A stretch of DNA of 64,000 nucleotides, from assembly GCA_944989445.1 (NCBI GenBank), contig CALYLW010000727.1, forward strand, positions 62,001 to 126,000, read 5' to 3'. A program made the position numbers and the translations under genes. Positions 37,001 to 52,000 of this stretch are shown here, piece by piece. The notes beneath the pieces were generated by a model. That model was not told where the DNA came from. It did no database searches and saw only the letters and a program-made list of their open reading frames with translations. Position 1 is the stretch's first letter, and every line of letters starts with the position of its first letter. This DNA comes from Ampullaceana balthica (taxonomy: Eukaryota > Mollusca > Gastropoda > Lymnaeidae).

Positions 37001-40000
37001 AAATTAAAAATTTATCCGCATTCTCCAGAGTATGCAAGCCATAAAGAAAAAATGTGATTAATTTAAATGCTCTACAAAAAAAAGTGGAATATAAATATAT
37101 TTAAAATGTGACTGAAAATTAGTAAATTCTTTAAAACATAAAACTAGAATATCTCTTAATATAGTTCACGATTCTTTGCTCAAGTATAAAAAGTCATATC
37201 TGCGTACACCTTACTGGATCAATGATCATTGGGACTATGTTTGCAGCAGTAAGCAATATGAGGCAACCATTATTTTGTTGCTTAGAGCACAGCTGAGATA
37301 ACTTTTTACAAAAAATAATCCCTTCAGAGGACAGTCGTAATGAATTAAATGTTAGGTTTTGATTTTTTGAAATCTATAATCTTCTGTTTCAAGGTTTTAA
37401 AAAATATGTTTAACTGTTCAATTTAGAAAGTTTGTAAGTATAATGTAATAATGCAGGTATAATAAAAATATAATGAAGTATAATTAGTATATCTATTGTC
37501 TGTTTCTAATTTTTTAGAAACTCAAGATTACATATTGTATTGTTGATCTTTTTCTAAAGGGCTAGAAAACCTGTCACTTCTGGTACTTCAGCAGTTTAAG
37601 AAATAGAAAGTTTTTTAGAAAAATTAGTTTTAAAAGTCACTTTAGATAAAAGTACTGTATATACTTGTTCTATAGCCCGTTCGTTCAAAAGCCGACGCCC
37701 CCTCTTTTGGAAGAGAATTGTATAAAAAGTGTGTAACCCGCTCTTTAACGACCCCAAAAAATAATAGAACAGTGTTTCTTTTGTAAACAGTGGCGAAAGC
37801 GCGTACATTTAGATTCGTTGATGAAAACAAAATTTTTAAAACAATTTATTAAAATATTCACAAAAAGATAATTAATGAATAAATAATGTAGTGCAGATGT
37901 TTAATAATATATTATAGATTCTGGTATAGCAGTCGAATCTTGTAGAATGTAGACAAGGACCTTGATGATCTACAATAACAACACCAATATTCAATGTACA
38001 TGCAGAAATCACCTATCACCCGCTCGTAAGCCGACCCCCCAAACTTTCCCCCTAGATTTTGTCCTAAAAAAGTCGGCTTTAGAACCAGTATATACGGTAA
38101 TATTAAAATATTTTGACAAATGTCATAGAAAAAAGGCACAAGCTACAGGCATACAGTCTACTTTATAACAAAATCTTTCTCAAATTTTTTACCTGTAGGA
38201 TTCTTGACTTGCGGCATCTCAGAGTCAATCTGTAACGTTGCGTTTGGCCCTGACCGTGTGAAACGTACCACATGATATCGACCATCATTCACTTTCTGGT
38301 AGAAGTTTCCCAGTGGATGATTGATGGTGCCCATGTTGTAGATAAGATACACATTACCTTTCACCTGTTGATATAGCCAAGCACTTGTGGTTATTGTATG
38401 TCAGATCATTTAGACGTGCACACGTAAGTTAATCTCAATAGGCAAATTCAAATGTTTGATAATTATTGGTTGAAACCAGAACACAGAAGCACTTTGGCAT
38501 TTAAACTAATGTGAATAAAGCTCATTTCGGCCTACTCTAGCTGTCCTATATAGAAAAAGCCAGGTAATAACTATATTAACATATTTTATTCAGAAAATAA
38601 TTTTTAAAAGGAAAGTACATATAAAAAGAGCAGAAGAACTGACCAGTTCCAGTTGAATGAAGTCATCATAGGTGCGACTGTCCATCCTGATCAAAACAGC
38701 TTCATCTTGGAAAGTCTGGAAGCCAAAGGCCAGTGTTTCAAAGTTTGTCGATGGCTGTTGGCCTTCTGGGTACGTGAAGGTAATCAGGCCAGGACCTGGA
38801 CCAAACTTGTAGGAGACGCTCTCTATGGGAAGAATCAAAATAAAGAGCTTGTTTAGACTGTTTCCATATTATTTTCATAATAAGGCAACAATTGTCTTGT
38901 CTTATCTATACAGACACTCCTTCTATACAGAAGATTATTGCATCCACGGACCATGCCGGTCTGTTGGCAAGTGAAGCAGTGTTCACAGACCACGGCTATA
39001 AGGCTTCCATGCTATTCCCAGCCGCCTTTTTTTCCCTAACTAATGTCTACCCATTTTTAGAGATGGGTGGACTCAGGGACACCCATGGCACCGGGGAAAA
39101 ATCCCTGCTTTCACCTGTGACCATCGGTACGCCAGCCGAGCGAGCATGAAACTCAACCTCCGAGCCCCTTACTACAATTACTTAAAGATTGAAATATTTT
39201 ATTTTTGATGTTAGTCCTTTCTACAAACCTTCTTTGCACATTGGTCCTGTATATGATGTCATGTCACAGTCACATCTGTAGGAGGTCCATTGCTGAACAC
39301 ACCTGCCATGGTTAGCACAGGAGTCATTGACACACTTGGTCATGGGGCCTGAGAATACCATCATTAAGCACATCATTCTCAATACAACAGTAAAATCTTT
39401 CTTATCATAGTGAGGCAAATTTTGTGAACCATGGTTGTTTAAAAAGATTGTTTCTTTAACTGATGAACACAATTTTAAGGCATAAAGAAAAGATATACCG
39501 CATTCTTTGCCTTATAAGATGCTCCGGAGTTATAAGACGCACCCAATTTTAAAGGGGGGAAAATCTAGAAAAACAAAGATTCTGAACCAAATATTTTCTA
39601 TTTGTATTTTGGGGAAGAAAAAGTGTGTCTTATAGGGTGAAAAATACGGTAAACCTTCTGAACAATGAGGCTGCCAAATTTTTTTTTAAATCAAGCTGAA
39701 TTTGATTCAGCTAACCTGAATTTAGGGAAATTAGTAATCGGATGACTGAATGTAATTCCAATAAAACATAGAGGCATTAATCTCCGGCTATACTTTGGAA
39801 ACTCCATTTGATATGAATTCAGCCCTTTTTTTTCAAGGACATATTTTTAAAATGCAATGTAATTTGGGGTTTGTCTTTAAACCTCATTGGCATAAAAGAT
39901 TTGTAATCAGGATTTACTTCCCCACCTTAAAACCACAAATCTTTGTTTGAGAGTCATGATGTCTTACAATGGCACAAATATTGAAAATTTAACAAAAGTT

Positions 40001-43000
40001 TGTTTAAGACTGCTCAAATAGTTTTGAGTTAATGCATTAACAAACTTACTTAAACAGCTTAATTTATTCCAAGTGAGTTAACTTCTAAGAGACAAACTAA
40101 TAGATAAACGCTGATTATAAATGAATCATATAGAATTAATTAATTAATAAAGCTTTAATGTATTGTCTTTATTACAGAATTTGTATGTGTATTTTGTATA
40201 TTATAAATGAAGAGAAAAGTGCCCAGGAGTAGGGTAAATATGATAGAAATATTAAACCTCTGCAACCATCTCCGACTCCCTCGTGGATGTAGCTGGCCTG
40301 TTGAAGTAGATTGGGGAGGTAACCATTCAAATCCAATGACCCCAGGCAACCGACAAACCCATGTTGGGAGGAAATCAGTTTAGGCAGGGACGGATACTTG
40401 ACTTTAAGGACACCACCAATGTGCAGCTGGCCGCTCAGGTCAAATCTGTTGTTTTTAGCACCAGAGAGGTCATCTATTGTGGGTGTGTTGTCATCCACAC
40501 GCAGCAGCTGCTTTGTCGTATCTGACCTCAGCAGCCTTACCTGATTGAAAATATTTTCAATAAACTTTGAAAAATGAAGGATATTTACAAAACGGAATTT
40601 ATTTTATTATAATACTACAAAATTAATGTAATGAATATTTGCTCTGTTTATTTTTATCTCACTCTAGAGTCAGTCTAAAAATTAATTACACCAGCTTGTT
40701 TAACTTTACTTAGAAATATGAGGCAAATAATATATTGCTAACATTATTATTTTTTTCAAATAAAAGCAAATAAACATTATAATCAAGCTTCTAATAGAAT
40801 AAATTGTATGCCTGCTATAAATAATAATAATTAATATGCATTTCATCATCCTTTGATGCAGTAGATATTTGATCGTGTGTCCTTTGGCATAATATGTACT
40901 TAAAAATATAACAATATTGATGAAAGCTTAAAATGTAAGTAGATGTAACCAAAATGGAGCAAACCGCGTTTAATGTTGTTTTATTGCTAATAATATGGAA
41001 CAAGCATGTTAAAAATAATGCTCCTCCATGGAAAAAGCAGCAACATTAGGAGACAACCTGAAATTTGATTAGTGTGAAAACTATGTTGTTGGTTTTTTTT
41101 TGGTTATATGGCAGTTATCAAACTTACAGCTTCACAATGGAGAATGAAGAGCTCATTTCATAAAATTAAACTAAATATTTGCTACTACCAATTAAAGGAT
41201 TCTTAAGAATTTCATTTCAGGCTACAAATAATTTTTTCTTCTCTGTTTAGATGTACATTAGTATTGTTCATAAAACTGCTCACCTCATGCCATTTGTTAT
41301 CATTTACTGGATGATTAATGTTGGCCTTGACCTTTTCTGCACCCTCACCCATGTTGTAAACATAATATAGGTATCCTTGATATAGTTCCATGGCAAAGAA
41401 GTCTTGTCCTGCCCCTTCGTTGTAGAAAATGAGCCCATCACTTTCCGTGGTTTTGAACTGGAAGGAGATGGAGAACTTGTCGTGGATCTGTAGCCGAGGC
41501 AGGGTGGCGAAGGCATCTTCTGATTTGAATGTGACAGGGTCACGAACGACATACTCATCTGAGCTAAAACGAGCAGATATTTCTATGTCGTCCCCCATTC
41601 CTGATTTAGCCATCTGAGACAAAATGATAATAATAAGAAAATAAGAATCATGCACGACAAGATTCAGAATATTTTAATTTTCATTTCAACATGCTGCAGT
41701 CTACATTTTCTTTTCAAGGACACATGCATATGATAAAATGCATTTATTAACACACAAAAGATAATTTTCTTTCATTATTGAGGAAAGTTTTAAATGCTTT
41801 AAGTTTAATAAATTATGTTGTTGTTTTTTTTTACTTAGTGAAGCTTTCTTTTTAAATATAACAGATGATATAGAGCAATAATTTTGATAAAGAAGATTTA
41901 ACTCATTAGCTCCTGATGCGACTAAATGCGTCCTTATAGGGGTCCGTACGGATGCGCCCAAATGCGTCTTTTCGCCTAGCGACGCACTATCGTATTTTTA
42001 GTTTAAAAATAGCACGAAATCTCGCTTTCCTCGAGACTTCCGGCTAATGCGTGATTCTACGAGATTTCAATAAACATCACCGGATGTTTTTATCTTCTTT
42101 CACTTTCGATCCATGTGTGAATTAGTTTGACGCGTCTATATGGCGTATGTATTCAGCCGAGGTGCCGAAAATCGCGTTATCAGACTTCAATCCTCATTAT
42201 TTCGCAGTGCATGTTATATTATTATTAAACTTAATTCATTTCTTGATGCATTAAACATTTTATTTTTTAAGATAAATGAATATCTTTAGAAAATAAAAGC
42301 ATTTCTCTAATGGAATCAAAAGCTTAACGAAGTTGCTTCCCTTTTGTCCGGAATATGAAATAGATTCGGAAGTAGCCCTTCAGGAGCTAATGAGTTAAAA
42401 CTTGAGACATTTGCAAGAAAATACAACTAAATGTAAGTGAACAGGATTACAGGATTAAGTTTAGCTGATTAGTACCTGGAAAAAGTGATTGCCATTGAAG
42501 ATAAAAGATTGCATAGAACCAATGAACCCTGAATGTTTATCTACTACTCCTTCATCTTGCTGTACCATGTGACCAGCTTCCACGCTTCGGAGAGCAATCT
42601 CTTTAGCTTGCCCTGGCAGATCAGCTGAAAGTAGACAAATGAAAAAGTCTAACCTAAGATTTCTTTCACTTAACTGATATTATCAAACAGTGAATCCATC
42701 AATGTGCATAGGATTTAAAGAAATAGACCTAAATTTAAGTAAACTTGTGAATAATAATTGAAAACAAAAAATAGATATCTTGTTTATTTAATGTATTTAA
42801 ATTATTTGGATTTTGCATTTTTGAATGATGAAGCTGTAAAATGCTTTCAAACATAAGCACAATATTGGCTGCAGCATTTTTAAAAGGTGGATTGCTTTTT
42901 AATTTATTTGACCAAATGTGAAGATTTTTAAGAGTATTTCTATTTTTATACTTAAATGTGTGATGCGCAATAAGTTCACTAAGTTTCTGCAGCCATTTAA

Positions 43001-46000
43001 GTAAGCCTGATTTTAATTTTTTATTACATTAACAATAACTCTTTTTTAACATTAAGTACAGTTTTTTTCATCTTGTCTAAGTAAGATCATTTTTTGGAAG
43101 AGACATTGAAAATTATCAAGCATATACATTAGTGGGCCTTGCAAATTTCTGTTAAATACTTCTTTTGATGTCTCAAGCTATTAAACTTGCCCCATCAGGC
43201 ATCATGCTTCACAATAAATGAACGTTTAGTGTCAGAAGCAAGAGATTTTTTAAAATTAATTTTTTTTTATTACCATGCACATAATCTGTTTTGAAACTTA
43301 AATCTTTCTAGAATAAAGAAAGTGATTGATAGAAAGATGAGGCAAGCAACATGCAATTTTAAACATAACCTGGGGGATTCTGGGGGATAGCACTTTACAA
43401 GCTTTCACAATTTGCCACTGAAAAGCAGAGCTGTAGGAAACTTTGTTGCATTGTAACAGGTGACACCAAAAAAAGCAACATTGAAACTAGACAGTATCAC
43501 CGAGTTTCAAGCAGAAATAATTTTTAATTTAAGCTTGCAGAAGCTATTCAAAAGAAAGAAAAGTTCAGGAAAAAAAAATTCCGAAAACATTTTTCTTAAA
43601 TAAAGAATCTTCCACAACATGCACAGTTTATAAACTTTAGCTCCAACGTAATTTTTCAAGCACCTAATTGAAGGAAATACACCCAACTTAAAAAACTCCC
43701 AATATGGGACTGCTTGTGAAGAAAATTGGCATTTTGTCAAATATACGGTAGGGCACTTTATTATGAAAGATAGCTGATCTATGAAAACCTCCCATGAAAA
43801 ACTGTTACCTTGAACCTGTTATTGAAATGCCAAACAAATTTTTGCAAAAGTAACATATTCTCAAAAATATGTAATGAACAATCATTGAAAACGACTGCCC
43901 ACAAAAATAAAATCATACAATGAAAAGTCAAACAAACAAAACATTCTGACAAAAAAAGGGTGTTTGGTAAAACTAAAACCCTATGATAAAATTTTGTTAG
44001 CTTTGCTTTAATCCAGTGCTTCTCAAACTTTTTAGTATGGCGGACCAGCTGGAATTTTTGCCATTGCACCAGAGACCGGTGCACTATTTTCCCTGCACTG
44101 ACAATTTTTTTTGTCCTTTTTTGAGAACATCTGCGGACCGGCAGCAGATGGCCCACGGACCGGCACCGGTCCGCGGAAAACCACTTTGAGAAGCACTGCT
44201 TTAATCCATATGAGCTATACTTTAAAAAATCGTGCATGAGCTGTGTCATATATAAAATTAAATATTTATAAATTATAAATTTACATGTTTGAAGATTCCA
44301 AATAGTGGCAATACTAGTTATTTTAATGTTTTCAAATTGGTATGAAAGGATTGTGACTGATACTTTTTAAAATGTATTGATACTCTAACAATGACTTTAG
44401 AAATATTGCTGTTAGACTTAAAGTGCTTGAAGCCAGCATTACCCTGATAGTGGTTAGCAAACAGCCTAATTAACACTGCAATTAATAGATGATGCCAAGA
44501 ATCAAAATTTAAATTTTTTTTTAATGCATTATTTTGATTTATTTAACCAATATTTATGCTTTTAGATCTTCAGCATTGAAACGATTAAAATTCCATAATC
44601 TTGACTTTTGTTTTATACTACAGATTTCTTTCACATATACTCACAGAAATTCAACCATATAATGAATGACATGTCAGAAAGTGATTTACACATAAACATT
44701 ATAGAGGATTTGAACTTCTTTGCTTTTCAAACAGCTTATATCTAGGAGTGAGGCTTCTCTACAAAGTCTCCTGATAGCTGAACTAACTACAAACTATTCT
44801 AGACTGAAGTGTCAAGCAAACTTCTATTTCATACGTGTTTAGAGAAAGGAAGCACTATCTTTAGCATACGACTAGACTATTCATATCCATGCATATGAGC
44901 CCAACACTGAATTTTAGCCATGCTAAACATGCACCATAACCTGACATGAAAGAAAAGATGTACCATTGGCCATGGCAGGTGGGACAACACGGCCAACATA
45001 TATTCTTTTTGTGGCCAGTGAGAATGTATTGCCAGGAAGTTTATCTGCAGAAGGAAGTGGTTGATTGGTTGATGAGTAACATGGTGTAAGAGGCGCAAAC
45101 TCAGAAATAGTCACTTGAGAGGTTTGTATTTGGATTCAAATCTACAGATGAGTGACACAATATGGACACATATTATCTTGAAGGCAAATTAAAATCTGAC
45201 ATAAATAATCAATGTCATTTTTCTTCAACTAGCTTTAAAAGGGCCATATTTGTTAGAAGAGATAGGATTGACTAATTTTAATGAGAATTTTCTTCTTTCT
45301 AAAATAACTTTGATTCAGTGTCTCTGGTACTTAACAACTTTGCTTTTCTGCACTTTTCTAACCAGTCATGTAAAGAGAATTTAATTTCGACATCTGTAGC
45401 ATTCCAACTGCCATAGTCAATTTTCAGTATTAAGGTGGGTTAAAAAAGCCTTATTCCTCCCATTTCTACCTAAAAAAACTCCCTCCCCCATACGACTTTA
45501 AAAAATAAACAACATTATCCACTCTAGCGAGATGTTAAGATAAAGATTAACTTGGATAAAGTCTAAAATTTTAGTTGGTTTAATGGGTAATTTGACCAAA
45601 GTCACAATAAAATATCAGTCCATTTAGACACAGCACTATTCAAATAATAGCTATGATCATGAACTTGACCCACTTTAGTCTATTGCAGCCTTATCATCAT
45701 AAATTTAAAAATGTACTAGCTTTACTTGAATTAATTATGAACAATGTTAAGACAATTTGATGATTGCAATGATTGACCATTTACTCAAAATATTTCAATA
45801 GTCTCTGCTAGCTTCTTAATTTAATTCCAAATTAGTTACTTTTGTTTGAAAATGAAATGTACTTAAATATTAATTCATGTGATTTTAATTGTTGCCAGAT
45901 TTTTAAAGAAAATAAAATCTGATTTTATTTTGTTTTCACAAATAAAAAATGTAGAATTAGTTTTAAAGGGCTGTCCCGCGAAAAAAAAATGCATTTAAAT

Positions 46001-49000
46001 TTACAATCACGATATATCATGTATAAGTTTTTTCATTTTTTGCACCTTTAGTGAAGAGTGTTATCTCACCTGTAACTGGTCTTTCCATGTCGATGGCAAG
46101 TTCCACTGTGTGAACTCTTCTTTTTATGAACACAGTATGCCACCTATCATCATTCAAGGTGTGTCCAGCAGATAGAACCTGGAGGAAATACAAATTATCA
46201 TTTTTTTAAAAAACTACTTACAAATTTGGGACAAATATTTCACAACAATATTGACACTTCAAAATGTCCATGCACACTGATAACCCATTACAAAGCAGGG
46301 CATCAGTTATTGTCACTCAAGGTCTAAGTTTTATTGAATATGATGGGTTATTAGTTATTCCTGTGCTTGAAAAATACTTTAGATGACAATAAAAATGTTT
46401 GTCTTTGAACTTAAAATAATATTGATCTGTGTGCTGAAAATGAAAAAGTATTTTGTAATTGAAAATATCATTTATACTTTATTCAGATTAAAGAATCTTC
46501 TCTAAGCTAATCTTGCAGGTGAATGCAGTTACATTTTACTAATAATGTATTTAACTTATTTTACATATAATATTTGAGATAGTTAAGGCTTTAAAGAGAG
46601 TATGTTAAAACCTTGATAAATAATACTTTTAAAAAAAATTAAATGAAACATCAATGAAATGAACTTCTGAAAACAACTGGCTGATAATGTTGGCAGAGTA
46701 ATTAAGCTGGATCAAAACAATGACTAATGCAACCAACCTTTGTTCCACTGTCTACTTTGACAGACAGAAATAGTGTTCCACCATCCAAGTACAGCTCCAT
46801 GCCATCTCCATTCTGACCAGTGGTCAAGAACAAGAGTCCAGATGGATGCATGGACCTGAATCTTAAGGAAATATCCTCAGCTTGTGTAACGCTTTCCCTG
46901 GCCAAGGTGACCTTCATAAACTGTGTTCCATCAAACCGCAAGGTCGCAGCAGCTGTTGAAACGTTAAAAAAGGAAAAATTCGGATGAAGTAAATATCATG
47001 TAGAGACCAATGAAAATCTGGTTACTGAGCTAAAAGACTTGTAAATTGTAATGAATAAATACATTTTAAAGCAGTTCTTGAATGTTAAAGGGAGTGACCA
47101 TAATTTAATTTTTTGTATTTTTAAAATGAAATAAGAAAGGATGTAATTTAAAATTATTTATTTTTAAGCATAGAAAGCCAACACTAAAATCAACCAAAAA
47201 ATTAATCACTTATTTCAGCTATTGTTATTACCATTAAAAATATGTTTTAAAATTCAGTAACCCTTTCCTCCATAAATTTAAAGGACTGGATTATTATTTC
47301 ATAGCTCTATTATTTATAATTCTTGAACCATTGGACATATTTTTCAACTGTGCATTTCCCTTTTTCTAACAATCACTCTTTTTAAATCCCTTATATTAAT
47401 TTCACCGCCGTCTCATTCGTCGTTCGTCTCGTCCCGCGACGCCATCGAGCTGAAATTTGGCACACGGACCCGTCTCACCTAACAATGCATCGTATCAAAA
47501 TTTCAGATCGATCGAATGTACTTTAATTAAATTAATGCATTTTTAGTTTATCTATACTATATAAATCTCTATTTAGAAATACAAAAGGCGTCCTCTGCTA
47601 GAGTTGACCTAGTTTTAAAGCCAAGGGAGATAATTTCGGTTTCAGTGTAAATGTTTGTCACTTCTGGACATAATCAATACTTTTAGTTATGTCTCATATA
47701 TAAGGGATTTATAGTCAAAAACTTTGTTTTTACAGGGTTGTTTTTATTTTACTAATACAAGTAAGAGAAGGGTTAGATAATAAATAAATAAAAATTTCAC
47801 TAAAAAATCATCATGCAAATTTTCAGTCATTTTAAAAGTATGACAGATAGTTAAACAAACCTGTTTGGCAAACAGCACCAACAAAACCTGTGGCTCTACA
47901 ATCACAGGTGAACCTATTCCAACCTTCAATACATTTTCCCTGGTGGTTACAAGGATGACTGCTGCACTGTGCCTCCAACTGTTCCAGGGAGAGATATTTA
48001 AGTTACAAACTAGATGCTTAATTTCTATAGGATAATCAAACTAAAGGTTATGTAGCATGTATTGTATGGACATTTTATTGCATGCTAAGGGGCCGTCCAT
48101 AAAGTACGTCACGCTATTTTTGACCATTTTTACCCCCCCCTCCCCTCTGTCACAAATCTCCGACCCCCCCCCTTAAGTACTTCACACGTTCTAACAAAAA
48201 TGTTGTATTTTATTAACAAAATAATTAAAAGTTAATATTAAACACTGTGACATCACACATGGCCAGGACCCCCCCTCCCCCTGTCACAAACTGTTACACT
48301 TTCTTACACCCCCTCCCCCTCCCCTCTGGAGCGTGACGTACTTTATGGATGGCCCCTAAGGCCTTGTTTATATATAAAAAAAATAGCTTGAGTATAGTTG
48401 TAGGGATGATTTACATGATATTTTCAAATTAATGCCATCAATTGTATGCAATACAACTGAGCTGGATGAAGAATAGCTTCTAAAGAGATTAATAGAAGCT
48501 TTTGAGAGAATATGAATGAGGCTATTCAATAATTTTTTTATGTTTTGGGGGTGTAAACAATTTCATTTTTTAATTTACCAACAAGCTTTTGTTGATAAGA
48601 GCTCATATGTGATAATTTGCTGACATTTTTTTGCTGAAATCATGCATTTATTAAAGGCACTTTCTGAAATTAAAATATTGAAGTATCAATAAAAATTTAT
48701 TATTTTTGCTGATGATGAGTTTTAAAGATAATGTTTACAATTTTACTCTATGTCAGCTCTGGACATTCTTATTTGTCATTTGTGAGCCAAAATGTACACT
48801 CTATGACAGTGATGGTGAACCTTTTTTAGGGCTGCGTGCCCATAATTCAATTAAGACCTACTTTTATATAGGAAAGTGCCAGCACAGTGGTTTGATTAAG
48901 GAAGTAATATTTTAGTTGCGTGCCGGCTGATGAGGCTCTGAGTGCCGTCTGTGGCACGCGTGGCATAGGTTCGCCATCACTGCTCTATGAAATATTATAG

Positions 49001-52000
49001 AAGTAGGTACGCACCTTTGTACAATAGCCCATGACTGTGGATTTATTTTGCAGCTTTGCGGCAGCGACCAGATCAACTTGGTTGCCATTGACTACCAGGT
49101 CCTGGAGACAGCCGATGTAGGACAAACCCAACATGACAGCCCACAGCTCCCGGGGAAGGGTGGTCACATTGATTTCAGGCCCAATGCCTCCAACATATAA
49201 ATGCCCGTGAAGGTCAAATCTGTCTGATATCCTCGGAGATGAAAATTGCTCCTTAATCCCATCCACAGAAATGTATCCTTTGTTGTCAGCAAATTCAAAG
49301 TAAACATCATGGGGATTTCCATCTGAAACTGTTGACCTACTGGCCTGGATCTGTCAAGGTTGCGGGATATGTCTAAATTTTATCTCATAATTTAATTACT
49401 TTATAACTCCTTTTTTCCCCTTTTTTCTTTGTCACAGTAAGTCTCCCAGTAATACTTCTAAACATTTGATAAGTATATAAATTCTAATTTTTTAACTATA
49501 AGTTATAATTTTTTTTAAAAATAGAAAGTACATTTTCCTAATGCAATAATCTGAGATTGAATTAAAATAATTCCATCATCATGAAATAATACATTCTAAA
49601 AAAAATTAATTTCAAAATCACTTGTAGTTGTATTGCTTAATCTTACTATACAGGGCTAATTGCCTTTCAAATAATCCCTTCTTTTCTTGACTAGTGATGT
49701 GCTCTCTCTCACCTTCTTTATACCAGAGCCCATGTCTAATATCAAATACAGGTGACCGTCCAGCAATTCCAGGGCAAAAAAGTCTTTACTATCCCTGTCC
49801 CCATTGCTGTACATCATGAGGCCTCCAGGTTCCACTGTCCTGAACTGAAAGGCCAGGGAACCTTTCATGCTGTCAAAGAGATGAAAGAGAATACCACTAC
49901 AGAGGGACAACTCCTATGTCAGCTTGTGGGATTATGGTATGGAGGTATTGAGATGAGATAACAATGATTGCGACTGTTAATTTGAAACACAGTAGATTCT
50001 TGTGCTGATTAATTTGAAGAGAGTATATTATCATGCTTATTTATTTTTTTTTAAGATGTAAATTCTTCAAATAACCAAACCAATAATTCTTTTTAAAAAT
50101 TCTATAATATGTGTATGAGAAATTATTTTGTAGTGAAGTGTAAAAAAATATCAAAAGCTCATCAAAATTTTAGGGAATTATGAATATCTTACATTAAATT
50201 TGAAAAAAAAGAACAAAGAAAAACAACATATATTTACACCTCCTTTTTGTCATGTTGTCCTGTATTACTAAGTTATTCAAAATTTAGCTATTTTTCTCTT
50301 TCAAAATTCAAAGTTTCAGCAATAAATAGACAAATAAATGTGAATAGAAAAACTTACCTCGACCTATCCCAGGTTGGAACTGTTAAATATGCATCAGGTG
50401 TGGAAAATGTCACAGGATGAGATTCAACAAGTTCCTGACATTTATCAAAAATGACATCACCAAAAACATCCAACAACCCATGTTCTTTGCGAGCTGATTC
50501 TGTCAGGTCTATTCTGATGCTGTCAGCCTGGTATCTCACCTGGAAGTAAAGCAGAAAATTCATTGCAAACTAAATCAGTGCTCCATTTGAGACTTGAATG
50601 TTTCTATGCAAACAATTTTTGAAATATCATTTTTTAAATAAGGAAGCTGTTACAATGTCATTATATTATTTTTGTTATCAATGAAATATTTTTTCTTAAC
50701 TTAAATCCAGTAAAAGAGTAGTAATAATGTAAATAAATTTGTATCGCACTTAAGTATGTTTTTTTTTAATTGAAAATATTTTTTTATTGTATGGAATCAT
50801 ACTTTTTATAATCCTTTTATTTTTTACTTTGACTTGATATTACTTTAAAAATAAAATACCTTTCTTAAGCATCCTTTAAAATTAGTCTTAACCCTGGATC
50901 CAGGTAATTTTTCTGTATTTGGACTACCAGCTACATAAAGAACATTACTAGACAGAATCACATAACTGCCTGATGTACTGCCTTGTTCTCTGTACATGCC
51001 ATCCACTTCCATGCTTATCTGAAATGACATCATAATGGAAATAGTACGATAACAGTTTTAACATATAGGTGTATAGCATTTATTATAGTCAGAATTGTTA
51101 GTTTTATGTTAAACATTATCAGTGAAGTTTTTTATATAGAGTACTAGTTGTTTTTGTTAAATAATTCTTCAGTTAAAAATTTGTGTATGAAATCATATTT
51201 TTTTATTTGACATAGATACTATTAGAATGCAAGGCAATGAATAAAATGAATTTTTAAAATCCTAATCTTTCTCATACACACAGAAAACTATAAAATTGAT
51301 GCAATGTTTATTTATTGAAAGTTGAAAAGAAAATTGAAAAAATGCGTATATTCAGTAACACAGCATCAATCATTGCCTGAAATAAAATAAATGACAAGAT
51401 ATGTCTGATTTAATTTAACTTAAAATTTGGTAATGAATATATATCCAAAACAAATTATGCTCAATAACCATTAAAAAACAAACAAAGGTATAATTTTGTA
51501 GGATGCCTTGTATCAATACATAGTTAAAATGAACTGTCTAAACAAAGGATAGTCAATTTTAATGTTAATATATATTCAAATAGATCAGATTTGTATCAAA
51601 TTTTTTTGATCAAAGGCAACTAACATGAACAATATATAAGAAAATGTTTATTATAGGTTCTTTAAATAGCCCAACAAATTAACCTGTTAAATACAGCATT
51701 AATTTGTATTTTTACATACAAGATAACAGACACTTTATTTTTTAAAATAATTTAACAATTGTTTCTTCAACAAAAAAAATATTCCGGGGCTTTAAAGATC
51801 GAAATAACCTAATAATTTAACTATTGAATATAATAAGTAACTAATCAGGTGATAATTTATTATTTTATTTAACTTAGACAAGGTCATAACTATCAATTAA
51901 CAAACTTCTAAATTAAAAGTTTAGTCTTACAATTTTAACCATTACTTGGCCACTCATTTACAGTGAAACTGATTGATAGAAAGGTAAGCTGAAATAGCTG

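Noticed and set aside
37596..38168. Several 60-75 codon frames on both strands
   Set aside because: All are readings through the palindromic MITE at 37655-38097.
38823..39228. Internal beta-neurexin promoter and first exon before LNS6
   Set aside because: The intron is about 400 bases and is filled mostly by a SINE. No signal-peptide-like exon was seen.
44877..45114. Two overlapping - strand frames of 63-73 codons as separate genes
   Set aside because: Only the 45044-44946 part in one frame matches LNS4 and fits the phase chain. The rest is intron.
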